From IMG/VR virus record IMGVR_UViG_3300025306_000003, positions 1-64,000 of that record: a stretch of 64,000 nt of DNA; one strand, written 5' to 3'. Within the stretch, counting starts at the first letter, position 1. Each line of letters starts with the position of its first letter. The translations under genes and the position numbers were made by a program. A model generated the notes under the pieces. The model had not been told where the DNA came from. It worked only from the letters and a program-made list of their open reading frames with translations, and made no database searches. This document shows, piece after piece, positions 15,236-23,386 of the stretch. This DNA comes from a virus.

Positions 15236-15331
15236 TTACGTTTTTCCAATTCGGGGATTGTACGGATTTTCTTGCTCGTCGGTGGCGACGACTGGAATGT
15301 CCACGTCAAATTCAACATGTACTCGTTTCAT
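15236..15331 (-). CDS. 31-residue peptide
   Basis: ATG 15331 overlaps the upstream TGA (ATGA) and follows GGTGGGG. The peptide (MKRVHVEFDVDIPVVATDEQ...) has an alternating beta pattern. No family recognised. Confidence 0.5.
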   Translation of the reverse strand: MKRVHVEFDVDIPVVATDEQENPYNPRIGKT

Positions 15332-15663
15332 TTCCCCACCTTCCTTGCTCGTTCGAGCCAGTCGCTAGCTTCCCCCAAACCATATATCTGATTAAAAAAT
15401 CTGCATCGTTCCTCGTCGAGGATAATAGATGGTATTGCTTTCTTCACCAACTCCTTTAATTGTACATACTCGGGCTCTCCATCTTTAACAGCCTGCTTGT
15501 ATCCTGCGTAGTACCCATGCTTAAAATCATCACTCAATCGAGTGTCGTCGGATACAGACCAAACTATAGTTCCGCACGAATCATGATGTTCCTGAAATGT
15601 AACTTGGTGGCCGTCAACCTCATGTTTGCAGTTTGGACACCACCAAATATTTCCATTACTCAT
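15328..15663 (-). CDS. Zinc-motif protein of a paralogous small-gene cluster
   Basis: A 111-residue product with WWCPNCKHEVDG at the N-terminus plus a later His/Cys pair (HHDSCG), and a C-terminus SDWLERARKVGK. The final W-x-ERA-(R/K)-K motif recurs in the proteins at 15660-15950 and 16164-16679, so these genes share a C-terminal module. ATGA overlaps at both ends. Function unknown. Confidence 0.65.
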   Translation of the reverse strand: MSNGNIWWCPNCKHEVDGHQVTFQEHHDSCGTIVWSVSDDTRLSDDFKHGYYAGYKQAVKDGEPEYVQLKELVKKAIPSIILDEERCRFFNQIYGLGEASDWLERARKVGK

Positions 15664-15950
15664 TTCTCCACCATCTTTCTTGCGCGTTCACACCATATAG
15701 GGTTATCCAACGAATCAACTATACTTAAAGCATCTAACACCAGCTCCCGCAGGGTGGCGTTCTCGATTTTCAACAGTTCAACGGTCTGTGCGTAACTACC
15801 ACGCTGGTCAATCTCGTCCTTGAGCTTGGCGTTCTCGGCTTCGAGTTCTGGGTATAAACATTCCAAACATTTGTCATCTTCGCTACAGTTGTCCTTATCA
15901 CAAACAAAGTACCCACCACATTTTGGACAGTCATGGCAATGATCACTCAT
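15660..15950 (-). CDS. Cys-rich/coiled-coil protein of the paralogous cluster
   Basis: A 96-residue product with six Cys in the first 35 residues (CHDCPKCGGYFVC...CLEC), a coiled coil (LEAENAKLKDEI) and the C-terminal module WCERARKMVEK. AAGGAGG precedes ATG 15950. It shares the KLEAENAKLK coil with the proteins at 16164 and 16676. Confidence 0.65.
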   Translation of the reverse strand: MSDHCHDCPKCGGYFVCDKDNCSEDDKCLECLYPELEAENAKLKDEIDQRGSYAQTVELLKIENATLRELVLDALSIVDSLDNPIWCERARKMVEK

Positions 15951-15960
15951 CCCTGCCTCC

Positions 15961-16167
15961 TTATAATTTCAGCCACCAACATATTGTTTGCTTGTCATAA
16001 TCAGTTTTTATCGCACCTACCCAGTCGTACTTATTTGTTTCAGCGCCATCTTCGTAGACTTTACCATTGAGCACCCAAATACTGATCCACTTTGACGGGC
16101 GCTTGAACACGGAAAACGGTGCCGCTATAACTGCAAATAGAGATCCGAAAAATGTTCTACGTTTCAT
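15961..16167 (-). CDS. Exported or membrane-anchored small protein
   Basis: A 68-residue product starting MKRRTFFGSLFAVIAAPFSV. This reads as a Tat-like (KRRTFF) or Sec signal or a membrane anchor. It is followed by a small domain rich in Trp/Tyr. ATG 16167 overlaps the upstream stop (ATGA). No family recognised. Confidence 0.6.
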   Translation of the reverse strand: MKRRTFFGSLFAVIAAPFSVFKRPSKWISIWVLNGKVYEDGAETNKYDWVGAIKTDYDKQTICWWLKL

Positions 16168-16679
16168 TTTCCTACCTCTTTCTTAGCCCGTTCAATCCAT
16201 CCTGTGCAATCCACCGAATAGACCGTGTTGGGCCATTTCATTGCTTCTTGAACTAAAACTTTCAGTACATCGTTCTTGGATTTTAACGTTTCATATGCAC
16301 ACACTAAGCACCAGGAATATCTGGTGATGCCTTCTTTGTGAAGCTCACAAATAGGCAATGACAACTTCCATTTCTGAAGATCGCTTAATAATTCTATCCA
16401 TTGATCGCAATCATCCCCCCATCTATCCGACGATTTATGATCTAAATCATGTAGGTATTCCAACCGATCTTTGTCCTTGGCCATAATAATGTTATCAGAT
16501 TTAAGTTTAATGTTCTCGGCTTCAAGTTTAGTGAATCTCCTATCCGTTTCACAGCAGTCACGGCAAACAGTATAGTCACCAAAAGCAGCAACACTCCGAC
16601 CGCAGTACTTGCATTTCGCTGGATAATCGTGTTTCTGGTTTCCAAATACGTTACACTTACTGCCTAATGGATCACTCAT
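16164..16679 (-). CDS. Zinc-finger/coiled-coil protein of the paralogous cluster
   Basis: The 171-residue product has Cys pairs CKYC and CRDC (residues about 23-43), the coiled coil KLEAENIKLKSD, a second CLVC pair and the C-terminal module WIERAKKEVGK. It is thus a mosaic of parts seen in its neighbours. Overlaps with the adjacent genes are ATGA. Role unknown. Confidence 0.65.
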   Translation of the reverse strand: MSDPLGSKCNVFGNQKHDYPAKCKYCGRSVAAFGDYTVCRDCCETDRRFTKLEAENIKLKSDNIIMAKDKDRLEYLHDLDHKSSDRWGDDCDQWIELLSDLQKWKLSLPICELHKEGITRYSWCLVCAYETLKSKNDVLKVLVQEAMKWPNTVYSVDCTGWIERAKKEVGK

Positions 16680-17074
16680 TCCCCGCCTCCTGCTGCATCA
16701 TTACTGGGCTCTTGGATTGGACCGGCCCACGTGTCGTTGCAAGAATCAATCTGGACACCGATCACAATGTAGTTGTTCCACCCGGACTTGCTCTTCATCC
16801 AATAATACGCTTCTGTGTCTGGGACTGCCCCTGTCTGCCACGTCAACTCGCTTGCAGCAAGATCGTATTCCAGCTTGCCTATGATCTCGTTGGCGTGGTC
16901 GAAGGCTAGACGTTCATCGGAGAGTTGGATTTTCAGCCGCTCAATCTCTTTATTCCCCTCTTCCCAATTGAGGAGGGCGGTTTCGCGTTCCAATTTGAGC
17001 TTGGCGTTCTCGGCTTCGAGTTTGGTGATGTGCTCATCCCTCACCAATATCTCATTGATATAATTGTCACTCAT
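16676..17074 (-). CDS. Coiled-coil protein of the paralogous cluster
   Basis: A 132-residue product with a long coiled coil (ITKLEAENAKLKLERETALL and onward to about residue 75) and a C-terminal aromatic domain (AYYWMKSKSGWNNYIVIG) that may fold as a small beta sheet. ATG 17074 lies 8 nt inside the preceding gene. No family recognised. Confidence 0.65.
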   Translation of the reverse strand: MSDNYINEILVRDEHITKLEAENAKLKLERETALLNWEEGNKEIERLKIQLSDERLAFDHANEIIGKLEYDLAASELTWQTGAVPDTEAYYWMKSKSGWNNYIVIGVQIDSCNDTWAGPIQEPSNDAAGGGE

Positions 17075-17309
17075 CCCCGCACTCCTTGGTTTTGCATCGG
17101 TCGCATTTCTTGAAAGCGTTATGGTAGACCATATACCCAGTATTGTCGCTCATATTGCCGGGACTGTAAGTATTAACAAATTCTGGTGGAGCAACCTCCA
17201 CACATTCAACTCTACTTAAAAAGTATACACATAGATGACCATGCCGAAGAATGCATGAACCACAGTATTTCCCTTTTGGAATAGTTAAGGTCACTTGTAA
17301 TTCACTCAT
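17067..17309 (-). CDS. Cys-rich small protein
   Basis: An 80-residue product with scattered Cys (YCGSCILRHGHLC near the N-terminus, CDRCKTKEC at the C-terminus), likely zinc-binding. ATG 17309 has AAGGAGG upstream, which decides this start over a longer frame from 17363. Confidence 0.65.
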   Translation of the reverse strand: MSELQVTLTIPKGKYCGSCILRHGHLCVYFLSRVECVEVAPPEFVNTYSPGNMSDNTGYMVYHNAFKKCDRCKTKECGDE

Positions 17310-17667
17310 CACCGCCTCCTTCCCGTAGTGCCTTGGTTGCAGCATGGAATCTAATCGCGCCAAGTTCCATGAGTCTAAATTTCGCTTGCAATGTTTCTAC
17401 ACCACCGATATCAGTGAAAATAAAGAGTACTTCCAGTAGGTCCTTTAGCGCGGCGGCGTAGCGGTCGCGCTCCAGCTTCGCTTCTCCAGCCACCTTGGTC
17501 ATGTTTGACAGCAGGTTTATATATTCATCCCGCTCCTTCTGGCACTCGGCAAGTTGCTTTTCGAGTTCCAGAATTCTTGCCTGTTCAAGAGAGTAACTTG
17601 ACAGCCCGCACATGCAGATAGTGCGGTTCCCATGGTACACATGCACAAACTCATTGCAGTAGGTCAT
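17302..17667 (-). CDS. Coiled-coil protein
   Basis: A 121-residue product with a short His/Cys-containing N-terminus (HVYHGNRTICMCG) and a coiled coil (ARILELEKQLAECQKERDEY). ATG 17667 overlaps the nuclease-gene stop (ATGA). No family recognised. Confidence 0.65.
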   Translation of the reverse strand: MTYCNEFVHVYHGNRTICMCGLSSYSLEQARILELEKQLAECQKERDEYINLLSNMTKVAGEAKLERDRYAAALKDLLEVLFIFTDIGGVETLQAKFRLMELGAIRFHAATKALREGGGDE

Positions 17668-18101
17668 ACGTGCTCCTCCACAAAATCTTCAATGAGAATA
17701 CCGTTCTGTACACACCATGCCGACAACAACTCTTTGAAAAATTCGTCGGAAACCGTAACGAATTGTCGCTTATCGAACTTCAAATGCTGAATCAAAACCA
17801 AGCGATCATCTTTTCGTGTGAAGTACTTCTTCTCAGTCTTTTTGAAGATCGAAGCCGTTTCACACTTTGCACGCTTTTTTACTTCTACATACAAAGCAGG
17901 AAAAGACAAACCGTCTGGCGAAACCAATTTGTCCTTGATCACACGCGGAGGATTCGTATCTAACGTATGTTCGGGGCCAAAACCCGTCACGTCATCCGCG
18001 ACGGTTGCGTATGAACCTAAACCGACTCGCGTTCTCCTCCGACCTCCTGGAAACAAACGCGCCGCTTTTCTTTCGCTGTCTTTCCACCCGCTCTGATTCA
18101 T
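17664..18101 (-). CDS. Holliday-junction-resolvase-like PDDEXK nuclease
   Basis: A 145-residue product with the pattern of small phage resolvase-like nucleases: WKDSERKAARLFPGGRRRTR at the N-terminus, an acidic DDVTG, and ALYVEVKKRAKC with the E-x-K catalytic signature. A C-terminal beta-rich part ends the fold. Such enzymes cut branched DNA and would serve the RecA/SbcCD pathway nearby. ATG 18101 follows AAAGGTG. Confidence 0.6.
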   Translation of the reverse strand: MNQSGWKDSERKAARLFPGGRRRTRVGLGSYATVADDVTGFGPEHTLDTNPPRVIKDKLVSPDGLSFPALYVEVKKRAKCETASIFKKTEKKYFTRKDDRLVLIQHLKFDKRQFVTVSDEFFKELLSAWCVQNGILIEDFVEEHV

Positions 18102-18309
18102 TGAGCACCTTTCGCGTGGTTTTTTGGCGAGCGGGCTTCTCTTGTGAGATGCACACTGCACACAGCCACTCTTCCCTACTGCGATCAATTACAGTGTAGC
18201 GCCATCCGGCCTGCGCAAGTTCTTTTCTTGCAACAAGCTCAGATGGCGCAGTTTTGAAAAACCCCTTACCACACTTTTTACAAACGCCGTGAAGACCAGT
18301 CAGAACCAT
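17992..18309 (-). CDS. Zinc-ribbon protein
   Basis: A 105-residue product with CKKCGKGFF and CAVC pairs about 45 residues apart and a strongly basic C-terminus. GGAGGGGG precedes ATG 18309. Its last 110 nt overlap the nuclease gene in another frame, an unusually long overlap for this genome; the true functional part is probably the first 70 residues. Confidence 0.55.
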   Translation of the reverse strand: MVLTGLHGVCKKCGKGFFKTAPSELVARKELAQAGWRYTVIDRSREEWLCAVCISQEKPARQKTTRKVLNESERVERQRKKSGAFVSRRSEENASRFRFIRNRRG

Positions 18310-18311
18310 AC

Positions 18312-18476
18312 CTACCCCCTCCAAGGCGCGAGCGCGGGAGCATACTTGCGGATCCTCTGCCTGAAAACGGTCGTGTTTTCCTGCATCTTGATCTGTGCCT
18401 GCCAACGTGTACATGCCGCCAGTTCTGTTGGTTGCCAGATTTCCCCGACGAGTTTTTCGACCACCCAAATATGCAT
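18312..18476 (-). CDS. 54-residue hypothetical protein
   Basis: ATG 18476 overlaps the upstream TGA (TGATG). The product (MHIWVVEKLVGEIWQPTELA...) exactly fills the gap between two genes. It is helical and basic at the C-terminus. No family recognised. Confidence 0.6.
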   Translation of the reverse strand: MHIWVVEKLVGEIWQPTELAACTRWQAQIKMQENTTVFRQRIRKYAPALAPWRG

Positions 18477-18868
18477 CACTTCCTCTCACGGAATTTAAGC
18501 TGCGCAAGTTCCCGTTTGCACGACACAAGCTCCCTACCACACACCGCAAGTTCGATGCGCAGTTTATCCGCCAATTCATCCGCAGCTTTCAACTGTGTGT
18601 GCAAACCTTCGATCTCGCGAATCTCAGCAACGTCCACAGGTTCGTAAGTCATCTGAAAGACTTCGTTCACGCACGGATAGAACTCACCCATAACCCCGTG
18701 AATAATCCAATCACCAAAATTGCAATGCACCCACGTAGTGTGTAGAGTATCCCACACATGGATACCATGATCATTGACGAGATACAGCGCCATATCGCTG
18801 AACGGAAGGTCTTTGAATTGCACAATCCGCTCGGCATTAATTACAATCGGTTTCTTGCGGAACTTCAT
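18476..18868 (-). CDS. Common phage protein of the MKFRKKP...GEFYPC family
   Basis: The 130-residue product starts MKFRKKPIVINAERI and contains CNFGDWIIHGVMGEFYPCVN followed by MTYEPV. This combination is a very widespread phage family of unknown function. A coiled-coil extension (LADKLRIELAVCGREL) follows and is not usual. GAGGAGGAGA precedes ATG 18868. Confidence 0.75.
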   Translation of the reverse strand: MKFRKKPIVINAERIVQFKDLPFSDMALYLVNDHGIHVWDTLHTTWVHCNFGDWIIHGVMGEFYPCVNEVFQMTYEPVDVAEIREIEGLHTQLKAADELADKLRIELAVCGRELVSCKRELAQLKFRERK

Positions 18869-18879
18869 GTCTCCTCCTC

Positions 18880-18963
18880 TCAATCATGTTTTATGCGAAA
18901 CACCTTCCAACCCAAAGACTCTAATACAAGAGTCTTGCGAGCATCTGCATGCTGTGTACTCAA
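18880..18963 (-). CDS. 27-residue peptide with TTG start (tentative)
   Basis: TTG 18963 overlaps the TGA of the gene before (TTGA, like the ATGA junctions elsewhere). The peptide includes RKTLVLESLGWKVFRIKHD. Coding is supported only by position and by a natural-looking sequence. Confidence 0.35.
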   Translation of the reverse strand: MSTQHADARKTLVLESLGWKVFRIKHD

Positions 18964-19145
18964 CCTTTTATGAGCAGGGCCGTACCCCTTTCACGATTCA
19001 CTTGCTGATGTTTGATCCGCGATAATCTATTTGCGTGACAGACCAAACAAAGCCTGTCATCAAATAACCTATCGATGTGCGCAGGATTGTTTTCGCACTT
19101 CTCCAACGGGCGTTTGCTACGTGAAGTCATGTAATCCTTTGACAT
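18960..19145 (-). CDS. Small Cys/His protein
   Basis: A 61-residue basic product with CENNPAHIDRLFDDRLCLVCH, a possible HNH-like or zinc-binding core. GGGAGGTGAT precedes ATG 19145 and lies in the end of the previous gene. It could be a degenerate HNH fragment. No firm family. Confidence 0.6.
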   Translation of the reverse strand: MSKDYMTSRSKRPLEKCENNPAHIDRLFDDRLCLVCHANRLSRIKHQQVNRERGTALLIKG

Positions 19146-19146
19146 A

Positions 19147-19416
19147 TCACCTCCCAGAAATTGGACGCGCTACGTATTGCAGGGGGATAAACTCCACTGC
19201 GTATGCACGCTGCTCTGACAGATTTGCGTGGTAATCGATTTTGTACAGATACCCTGAAGCGTCCAATCCCAAGAGCACACCTTCGTATTCCATGATCTGC
19301 ACGAATTTGAGAGAACTAGGCATAACCCCCGAACCGGACCCCGGATCAGAACGCTGCCCGAAAAGCAACACACTTGCTACCAAAAATACAACGAGCACTA
19401 AACATAATTTTTTCAT
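19147..19416 (-). CDS. Exported hypothetical protein
   Basis: An 89-residue product with a signal peptide (MKKLCLVLVVFLVASVLLFG) followed by a Gly/Ser linker and a small beta domain. GGAGGAG precedes ATG 19416. No family recognised. The 108 nt before it (19417-19524) contain only short frames without good starts. Confidence 0.65.
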   Translation of the reverse strand: MKKLCLVLVVFLVASVLLFGQRSDPGSGSGVMPSSLKFVQIMEYEGVLLGLDASGYLYKIDYHANLSEQRAYAVEFIPLQYVARPISGR

Positions 19417-19524
19417 AACTCCTCCGGTTTACATTGCAGGTTCGGGCGCTTTCTGTGGATATATAAATGCACCCAGCGTTGATCCCACACCATCTTCGCT
19501 TCGGCTCCCTGCAAAAATCGTGAA

Positions 19525-19821
19525 CTACTTTCCCAACCGCAAATTGAGCTTCTTCGGTCGAGGCATGAGCTTCACACGCGCAGGCTTGTTAGTGAACGTC
19601 TTCGCATCTTTGTCTGTGAAAGGAAGCTCCTCGCCAAGGATGACCTTGCGAGTGTCCACATCGAGGATGAACCATTTAGTGCCGCCGAATTCCTTCAGCG
19701 CCTGATTGTAAAATCGCTTCACAGTCGGCAACGATTCTGACATGACATTCAATTCGGCGGTGTCGTCGATGATCTCATACAAACCATATTTCCGTGCTGG
19801 AACTTGATCAAGCTTTAGCAT
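19525..19821 (-). CDS. Hypothetical protein
   Basis: A 98-residue product (MLKLDQVPARKYGLYEIIDD...) with a beta-rich centre and a Lys/Arg-rich C-terminus. AAGGAGCAGGGC precedes ATG 19821, which lies inside the end of the previous gene. After its TAG the same frame stays open for 31 codons. No family recognised. Confidence 0.65.
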   Translation of the reverse strand: MLKLDQVPARKYGLYEIIDDTAELNVMSESLPTVKRFYNQALKEFGGTKWFILDVDTRKVILGEELPFTDKDAKTFTNKPARVKLMPRPKKLNLRLGK

Positions 19822-20383
19822 TTGCCCTGCTCCTTTTGGATGCCCAGATGTCAAAGACCTCGCGTCCATAAACAATCAAGGCTGTTAGTAATAAAATCGC
19901 TTTTACAAACGTGTCTTGTGAGGAGTCTTTCTCACAAGTAAAAAATTTCAATGCTGTAAGCACACACTCCACGATATAAGCATCCGCAGATGCGGACCGC
20001 ATCATGATCTGCGTACAGACCTCCAAGTGATCCTGCTGCCACGACTCCGGCAGATCTGTGCCGGAAGTTATCCTCTTCAAGTCTTCCATGATAGTCTGAT
20101 TGCTCAATGGAGACTGCCACACAGCCAACCCTTCCCACAAAACATGCGCAAATCCACACAAAGGCTGACCTGCTTCGACCATATCGCCCTTCGCCGCAGC
20201 AGCATACTGTTCCGAGACAGCCGCCCACACCAGCGCTGCAACAACAACCTGTTTGGAAGCAGCGCTGCCCAATACTGCAAGAATCTCTTCTTGCGATGTC
20301 GGTTTGACACGTGTTGCCAGATCACTAAGCTTAGATCCTGCAATCTGCGGCAGAACATGTGCCATCAATCTCAGATATTCCAT
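19808..20383 (-). CDS. Helical protein with C-terminal hydrophobic segment
   Basis: A 191-residue product, mostly helical, with a hydrophobic stretch near the C-terminus (FVKAILLLTALIVYG) that may be a membrane anchor, then a basic tail. GGAGG precedes ATG 20383. It starts directly after the SbcC-like gene, within the recombination operon. No family recognised. Confidence 0.65.
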   Translation of the reverse strand: MEYLRLMAHVLPQIAGSKLSDLATRVKPTSQEEILAVLGSAASKQVVVAALVWAAVSEQYAAAAKGDMVEAGQPLCGFAHVLWEGLAVWQSPLSNQTIMEDLKRITSGTDLPESWQQDHLEVCTQIMMRSASADAYIVECVLTALKFFTCEKDSSQDTFVKAILLLTALIVYGREVFDIWASKRSRANAKA

Positions 20384-20384
20384 A

Positions 20385-22166
20385 TTATGCCTCCACGATT
20401 CGAGACTCGCCGCCCTCTCTACGAACAGTGAGCACGTTCTCAAAACGATTCGCCATGTGCGCATTGTGGGAAATTACGAATACCGAACCCTTACGAGATG
20501 CTTCGGTCTGCAGAAACTCTGCAAACGCATCAACACCTGTCGCATCCAACCCAGCATCAAATTCATCTATGATTGAGAAGTTCAATTTCTCCTCCCCCTC
20601 TGCTGCGGCCTGCCACGCCAACGCAATGCAAAGATCCACACGGCGCATCTGCCCATTGCTGGACATGATATAAGATTGCGCCGACTTCTCGACATCGACT
20701 TTCACCCCAAGTTTGTCGCTGTCGTTTTTGGAGAGTTCGATGTCGATCTCGCCGCCGGTCAGCCAGCTTGAGAACTTCTGAATCAATTCATTCAAATGCT
20801 CAATCAGACTCTTATAGCAGTTGTCTTTGATCGCCTTGTACCCAACAACCCAAAACTCGGCTATCGCCTTCTCTTCGCGCATCCCCTCCTGCATCTTGAT
20901 CGCCGCCGATCTACGCTTTCCCGCATCAGCGGCCTTCTTCTTCGCTGCAGCAATCTTGTCGTCGATTGCCTGAATGTTTTTCTTCGCGATCTCTTCTGCA
21001 CCCTCAGCAGCAGCAACTGTCGCCTGTAAGCGTGCGATCTCCGTCTGAAGCTCGCGATGCACTTTCATCTGCGCAGCCTCGTGCGAGGCTTTCTCATTCA
21101 AGTCACGCAACGCAATCGCCAACGCATTGACCTTCTCAGTCAATCCCTCCAACTCAGCTATCTTCTTCTGCAACACGATGTTGGTTCTACGCTCGTGATC
21201 AAACACATGCTGCTCCCCGACCACCTGCATACATTCGGGACAAGTCTCTCCCGCACGGAACTTACTACGCAATCTACGCAATGCCGCAACATCCCCTCCC
21301 ACAGTTCGCTGCTTCTCTTCCAACTTTGAGAACTCCCGCTCTTTCTCCAAAATTTTGCTATCGATGGCTTTCTGCCCCAACAACACCAACTTGGACTGTC
21401 TGACCTTGGCTGCGGCCAATTGCTTCTTCAAAGAAATCAAATCCCCAACTTTCGAAGTCTTTGCAGTTGATACACGTAACGCATCCAGATTGCTGATCGA
21501 ATCCTGAACGGTCTGAAGCTCAAAATCAGCCTGTGCCTGTTTACTCTCCCATTCAGCTATCGCTTTGGTGATGTCGCGAACGTCCTCTTTTGCCTTCGCG
21601 AGCGCATTGTCAAAATCCGAGAAGTCGAAAAAGTCCTCCATGATCTTTCGACGCTCTGCATCTGTGCATTGCGTAAAACGCTTGATGGAACCTTGCGCAA
21701 ACACGGCGCTGTTGCAATACGTCTGATAATCCATACCGATAAGAACTTCAATCTTCCTATCGGTCTCTTCCACAGTCTCGCCTGTGAGAGTTGCACCTTC
21801 ACACGTAAGAGTGACTTTGTTTTTGAACTGAGAATGCTTCCGATATCTCGTAGCACAATATTCATGTCCACCGGATTCAAACAATACGCTCACAAAACAA
21901 TCCTTGCCCTCATCGAGATTAACCACATCGTCGGCCTTAAACTCCTGACTGGTTTTGCCGAAGACCTTTTCTCTGATTGTCTCGCCGAAAAGACACCATG
22001 GAACAGCATCCACCAATAAACATGATTTGCCGCTCCCATTGCTCGAAGCATTTATGGAATCCAAGTTCTCACCCAACACAAGCACCAATCCCTGATCCGC
22101 AATCGGCAAGACGGCATGCTTAAATCCCAAAAAATTATTCACTTCCACAGATAACAATTTACTCAT
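20385..22166 (-). CDS. sbcC: SbcC/Rad50-like recombination ATPase
   Basis: A 593-residue SMC-type ATPase. Visible parts: P-loop NGSGKS (43-48), two long coiled-coil arms, a CPEC zinc hook (309-312), the signature loop MSSNGQMRRVDL and Walker B FSIIDEFDAGLD, then a D-loop/His switch (VISHN). With the SbcD-like nuclease encoded at 24306 it should form the SbcCD/T4 gp46-gp47 complex that processes DNA ends. The arms are shorter than in bacterial SbcC, as is typical for phages. ATGA junction sets the start. Confidence 0.9.
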   Translation of the reverse strand: MSKLLSVEVNNFLGFKHAVLPIADQGLVLVLGENLDSINASSNGSGKSCLLVDAVPWCLFGETIREKVFGKTSQEFKADDVVNLDEGKDCFVSVLFESGGHEYCATRYRKHSQFKNKVTLTCEGATLTGETVEETDRKIEVLIGMDYQTYCNSAVFAQGSIKRFTQCTDAERRKIMEDFFDFSDFDNALAKAKEDVRDITKAIAEWESKQAQADFELQTVQDSISNLDALRVSTAKTSKVGDLISLKKQLAAAKVRQSKLVLLGQKAIDSKILEKEREFSKLEEKQRTVGGDVAALRRLRSKFRAGETCPECMQVVGEQHVFDHERRTNIVLQKKIAELEGLTEKVNALAIALRDLNEKASHEAAQMKVHRELQTEIARLQATVAAAEGAEEIAKKNIQAIDDKIAAAKKKAADAGKRRSAAIKMQEGMREEKAIAEFWVVGYKAIKDNCYKSLIEHLNELIQKFSSWLTGGEIDIELSKNDSDKLGVKVDVEKSAQSYIMSSNGQMRRVDLCIALAWQAAAEGEEKLNFSIIDEFDAGLDATGVDAFAEFLQTEASRKGSVFVISHNAHMANRFENVLTVRREGGESRIVEA

Positions 22167-22522
22167 GATTTTTTGTTCCCCCATTTGATGCAGAGTTCCA
22201 TGTGCCCAAGCCTAGCATCCTCAGGATCGTTGTACCCACGAAAATCCACCTGCTTATCAAAATTCGCGCAGTATGGACAGCACTTACTGCCATCGTCCTG
22301 CTTTTTGGATTTGAAAACCATCGTCTCATACTTACGATCAAGTCCAATATCATGGTACTTGGGTTTCTCGCCAGACTCGCGTATGGACTTAGGCATGATA
22401 AGTTCCCCCACGGTCGAGACTATGTATTTTCCAACCCACGTGTTCAAACAAAACTCGCAGTCTCGGGCAGCACAAAAATGACCTGGATGAGGCATCCAAA
22501 TCCACTTTGAGCTATCACGCAT
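22163..22522 (-). CDS. Common phage protein (HPGHFC...YIVSTVGE family)
   Basis: A 119-residue product with MPHPGHFCAARDCEFCLNT, GKYIVSTVGELIMP, DRKYETMVFKS and a C-terminal GHMELCIKW. This combination marks a widespread phage family of unknown function with likely zinc-binding Cys/His. ATG 22522 (a GTG lies just before). Confidence 0.75.
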   Translation of the reverse strand: MRDSSKWIWMPHPGHFCAARDCEFCLNTWVGKYIVSTVGELIMPKSIRESGEKPKYHDIGLDRKYETMVFKSKKQDDGSKCCPYCANFDKQVDFRGYNDPEDARLGHMELCIKWGNKKS

Positions 22523-22829
22523 CACACACCTCGTTTTTAAGAAGTTCTATACGCTCCATTTCGGACATGATGTGGTGTAATGCAACCAGTCCGCATGTGA
22601 GCAAACCCTCCACATCTTTTATACGTGACCCCCATACAGGAAATGCGTAAGCGATATCCATCAATGTTCCCCGAGTACGGGCAATGTCATCTCGCACACC
22701 AGAAATAATTGCACTCAAAGACTTCGAGAAATCAGTATGATAAATCGGATCCTCACGATAGCGTTTCGCTTCCAATACCTGCCCCGAAACGGTAAGCCTG
22801 TTGCATCCCGAACATCTTTCTAATTCCAT
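22515..22829 (-). CDS. Hypothetical protein with CxxC motif
   Basis: A 104-residue product beginning MELERCSGCNRLTVSGQVLE, then helical. The start at 22829 is chosen because it overlaps the upstream stop (TGATG). No family recognised. Confidence 0.65.
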   Translation of the reverse strand: MELERCSGCNRLTVSGQVLEAKRYREDPIYHTDFSKSLSAIISGVRDDIARTRGTLMDIAYAFPVWGSRIKDVEGLLTCGLVALHHIMSEMERIELLKNEVCDA

Positions 22830-23227
22830 CACACCACCTCCTCTGCTGCAGTGCGGGGCATCGCTCCTTTTGAATCGCCCCTTGGAAGTCTCAACATGTC
22901 CCACACTTCATCGGGGACAAACGCCATTCGACACCCGATGATCTGCTCTGCGAGTTCTGGAGGATTCACCATTCTCCGAATCGCGTCTTCTTTGATCACA
23001 ACCCAACCACCAGTACGGTAGGGATTGTCTTTATCAGTGGACAATTTCTCATCCACCGAGATCAAAATAATCCCCAACTTCATGTGCTCTTCGCACTTGG
23101 TGCAGGGCCGCTTGTTGTAGCAAGCCAATCGAGGAATCACCTTGCGCAAGCGCCTGTGGAGCAAAACCTCACTCGGCTCTAAACAGTAATAGCACTGCGA
23201 CATTCCCACGAAGTCTTTTTTGCTCAT
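22829..23227 (-). CDS. Common phage zinc-binding protein (NPYRTGG family)
   Basis: A 132-residue product with CYYC, CTKCEEHMKLGIILI and DNPYRTGGWVVIKEDAIRR. The Cys pairs plus the G-I-I-L-I/NPYRTG/edA motifs define a common phage family of unknown function, probably with a bound zinc. ATG 23227. Confidence 0.75.
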   Translation of the reverse strand: MSKKDFVGMSQCYYCLEPSEVLLHRRLRKVIPRLACYNKRPCTKCEEHMKLGIILISVDEKLSTDKDNPYRTGGWVVIKEDAIRRMVNPPELAEQIIGCRMAFVPDEVWDMLRLPRGDSKGAMPRTAAEEVV

Positions 23228-23233
23228 TGCGTC

Positions 23234-23386
23234 CTACCTTTCCCATTTCTTAGGAAGAAAACCGCCTGTTGACATCCACCTATCAAGCGCCCCCCACAAA
23301 ACGATGAGTCTCTCGATATCGCCTATGTCCCAAGTAGGTTGTGCAAACAACTCTTCGAGTTCATCCAATGTTTTACTGGGGTCCAT
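23234..23386 (-). CDS. 50-residue hypothetical protein
   Basis: GGAGGGGAAAATCA precedes ATG 23386. The product (MDPSKTLDELEELFAQPTWD...) is acidic and helical. It overlaps the end of the previous gene by 14 nt and stops 7 nt before the next start. No family recognised. Confidence 0.6.
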   Translation of the reverse strand: MDPSKTLDELEELFAQPTWDIGDIERLIVLWGALDRWMSTGGFLPKKWER

